Part shown: piece after piece, positions 62,705 through 64,000 of the stretch
How positions within the stretch are numbered: the first letter of the stretch is position 1
Layout: every line of letters begins with the position of its first letter
Assembly (NCBI RefSeq): GCF_039519235.1
Contig: NZ_CP154351.1
Coordinates: forward strand, 248,001 to 312,000
Length of the DNA stretch: 64,000 bases
From: Micrococcus sp. 2A
GTDB taxonomy: Bacteria; Actinomycetota; Actinomycetes; Actinomycetales; Micrococcaceae
Reading direction: 5' to 3'
Translations under genes and position numbers: made by a program
Notes under the pieces: model-generated
Told to the model about the DNA's origin: nothing
Databases searched by the model: none
The model's input: the letters and a program-made list of their open reading frames with translations, nothing else

Positions 62705-64000
62705 TCAGGACCCGGCGGGCATCACGAAGCTGGCGCCCTCGCGGTTGCCCGAGGGCCAGCGCGTGGTGATCGTCTTGGTCTTGGTGTAGAACTTCAGCCC
62801 GTCCGTGCCGTGCTGGTTGAGGTCGCCGAAGCCGGACGCCTTCCAGCCGCCGAACGTGTAGTACGCGATCGGCACGGGGATCGGCACGTTCACGCCGACC
62901 ATGCCGACCTCCACGCGGGTGGTGAAGTCGCGGGCCGTGTCTCCGTCGCGGGTGAAGATGGCCACGCCGTTGCCGTACTCGTGCTCGTTCGGCAGGGCGA
63001 GGGCGTCCTCGTAGTCCTTCGCGCGGACCACGCAGAGCACGGGGCCGAAGATCTCCTCGCGGTAGATCCGCATGTCCGGGCTCACGCGGTCGAACAGGGT
63101 GGCGCCCACGTAGAAGCCGTCCTCGTGGCCCTCGACGACGACGCCGCGGCCGTCCTCGACCAGCTCGGCGCCCTCCTCGACACCCGAGGCGATGCACTCC
63201 TCGATGCGGCGCTGCGCGTCCTTCGAGACGACGGGCCCGAAGTCCGAGGACTCCTCCAGCGACGGACCGACCCTCAGGCCCTCCATGCGCTCGCGGAGCA
63301 GGGCCACGAGGCGGTCGGCGGTCTCCTCCCCGACGGGGACGGCCACGGACAGGGCCATGCAGCGCTCGCCGGCGGAGCCGAACGCGGCGCCGATCAGGGC
63401 GTCCGCGGCCATCTCGAGGTCCGCGTCCGGCATGATCACGGCATGGTTCTTGGCCCCGCCGAAGCACTGGGCGCGCTTGCCCATGCGGGCGGCGTGCTCG
63501 TAGATGGACTGGGCGATCGGGGTGGAGCCCACGAAGCCCACGGCCTTCACGCGCGGCTCCTCGATGAGGGTGTCCACCGCGAGCTTGTCCCCGTGCACCA
63601 CGTTGAGGGTGCCCTCGGGCATGCCGGCCTCGAGGGCCAGCTCGGCCAGGCGCACCGGCACGGAGGGGTCGCGCTCGGAGGGCTTGAGGATGAACGCGTT
63701 GCCCGCGGCCAGCGCGATGCCGGCCTTCCACAGGGGGATCATCGCGGGGAAGTTGAAGGGGGTGATGCCCACGACCACGCCGAGGGGCTGGCGGATGGAG
63801 TGCACGTCCACGCCGCGGCCGACCTCGGAGGAGAACTCGCCCTTGAGCAGGTGCGGCGCGCCGGCGGCGAACTCGACCACCTCGACGCCGCGCTGGATGT
63901 CGCCGCGGGCGTCCGGGACGGTCTTGCCGTGCTCCTGGGCCAGGGTCTGGGCCAGCTCGTCCGCGTGCGCGTTGATCAGGTCCACCCAGCGCAGCAGGAT
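62705..64000 (-). CDS. mmsA: Methylmalonate-semialdehyde dehydrogenase (5' end outside window)
   Basis: The last 432 codons of a CoA-acylating aldehyde dehydrogenase that makes propionyl-CoA from methylmalonate semialdehyde. The NAD site shows [14 protein letters not shown] and [20 protein letters not shown]; the catalytic Cys is in [17 protein letters not shown], and [20 protein letters not shown] follows. The frame is open to the window edge, so the N terminus lies beyond. mmsB starts 40 bases after its stop. Confidence 0.93.
   Translation of the reverse strand: MLLRWVDLINAHADELAQTLAQEHGKTVPDARGDIQRGVEVVEFAAGAPHLLKGEFSSEVGRGVDVHSIRQPLGVVVGITPFNFPAMIPLWKAGIALAAGNAFILKPSERDPSVPVRLAELALEAGMPEGTLNVVHGDKLAVDTLIEEPRVKAVGFVGSTPIAQSIYEHAARMGKRAQCFGGAKNHAVIMPDADLEMAADALIGAAFGSAGERCMALSVAVPVGEETADRLVALLRERMEGLRVGPSLEESSDFGPVVSKDAQRRIEECIASGVEEGAELVEDGRGVVVEGHEDGFYVGATLFDRVSPDMRIYREEIFGPVLCVVRAKDYEDALALPNEHEYGNGVAIFTRDGDTARDFTTRVEVGMVGVNVPIPVPIAYYTFGGWKASGFGDLNQHGTDGLKFYTKTKTITTRWPSGNREGASFVMPAGS

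Overview
The window is very GC-rich, with almost every third codon position G or C. It carries the actinobacterial dnaX-recR-lysC neighbourhood, a purSQL operon, YchJ, a CtpE-like P-type ATPase and several leaderless promoters. The gene content fits the family Micrococcaceae and most resembles Micrococcus. That is inference from gene content and composition; no search was run.

Layout. 0.1-2.8 kb: a SAM-I riboswitch followed by the methionine importer metN-metI-metQ, then an LLM flavin monooxygenase. 4.4-5.9 kb: two tandem paralogous lipoproteins. 6.0-9.0 kb: a YtxH-like protein and a cation P-type ATPase, both on the minus strand. 9.2-12.6 kb: purS-purQ-purL with overlapping start and stop codons. 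12.9-19 kb: small housekeeping genes, including an AbiEi-like protein, YchJ, two near-identical 49-residue membrane proteins, an XRE regulator with a membrane partner, a DUF952-GNAT fusion and a FrnE-like DsbA. 19.2-22.2 kb: a large secreted subtilase. 22.4-32.4 kb: lysC, an ABC exporter pair, recR, dnaX, a nitroreductase, gluQ-rs and the SRP RNA. 32.5-45 kb: tRNA-Ser, an alanine/glycine symporter, a PoxB-like enzyme, a 2OG-Fe(II) oxygenase, a HAD hydrolase, a thermonuclease lipoprotein, a YihY/BrkB protein, sdaA and a NUDIX enzyme. 45.2-48.8 kb: etfB-etfA and a multi-pass cytochrome-b-like protein whose N-terminal tail carries three copies of an RMAGYVP motif.

48.9-57.0 kb is a mobile island: IS481, then two IS5-family copies bracketing a metal-resistance and thiol cargo (CmtR-like sensor, two CDF exporters, DsbA-like protein, VKOR, two gene stubs and a CtaG-like protein). 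Both outer junctions lie in CTAG. Joining the outer flanks restores a promoter with a MarR-like operator directly upstream of the ribosome binding site of the MFS gene at 56983. I therefore infer that the island split that promoter from its gene.

57.0-64.0 kb: the MFS carrier, a double-hotdog thioesterase, a 3' remnant of an acyl-CoA dehydrogenase, and a valine-catabolism operon on the minus strand (mmsA, mmsB, enoyl-CoA hydratase, 3-hydroxyisobutyryl-CoA hydrolase); mmsA runs off the window edge.

Many genes end in long, nearly perfect hairpins. Seven minus- or plus-strand starts sit 6-7 nt after a TANNNT box with no Shine-Dalgarno sequence, the pattern of leaderless mRNAs.
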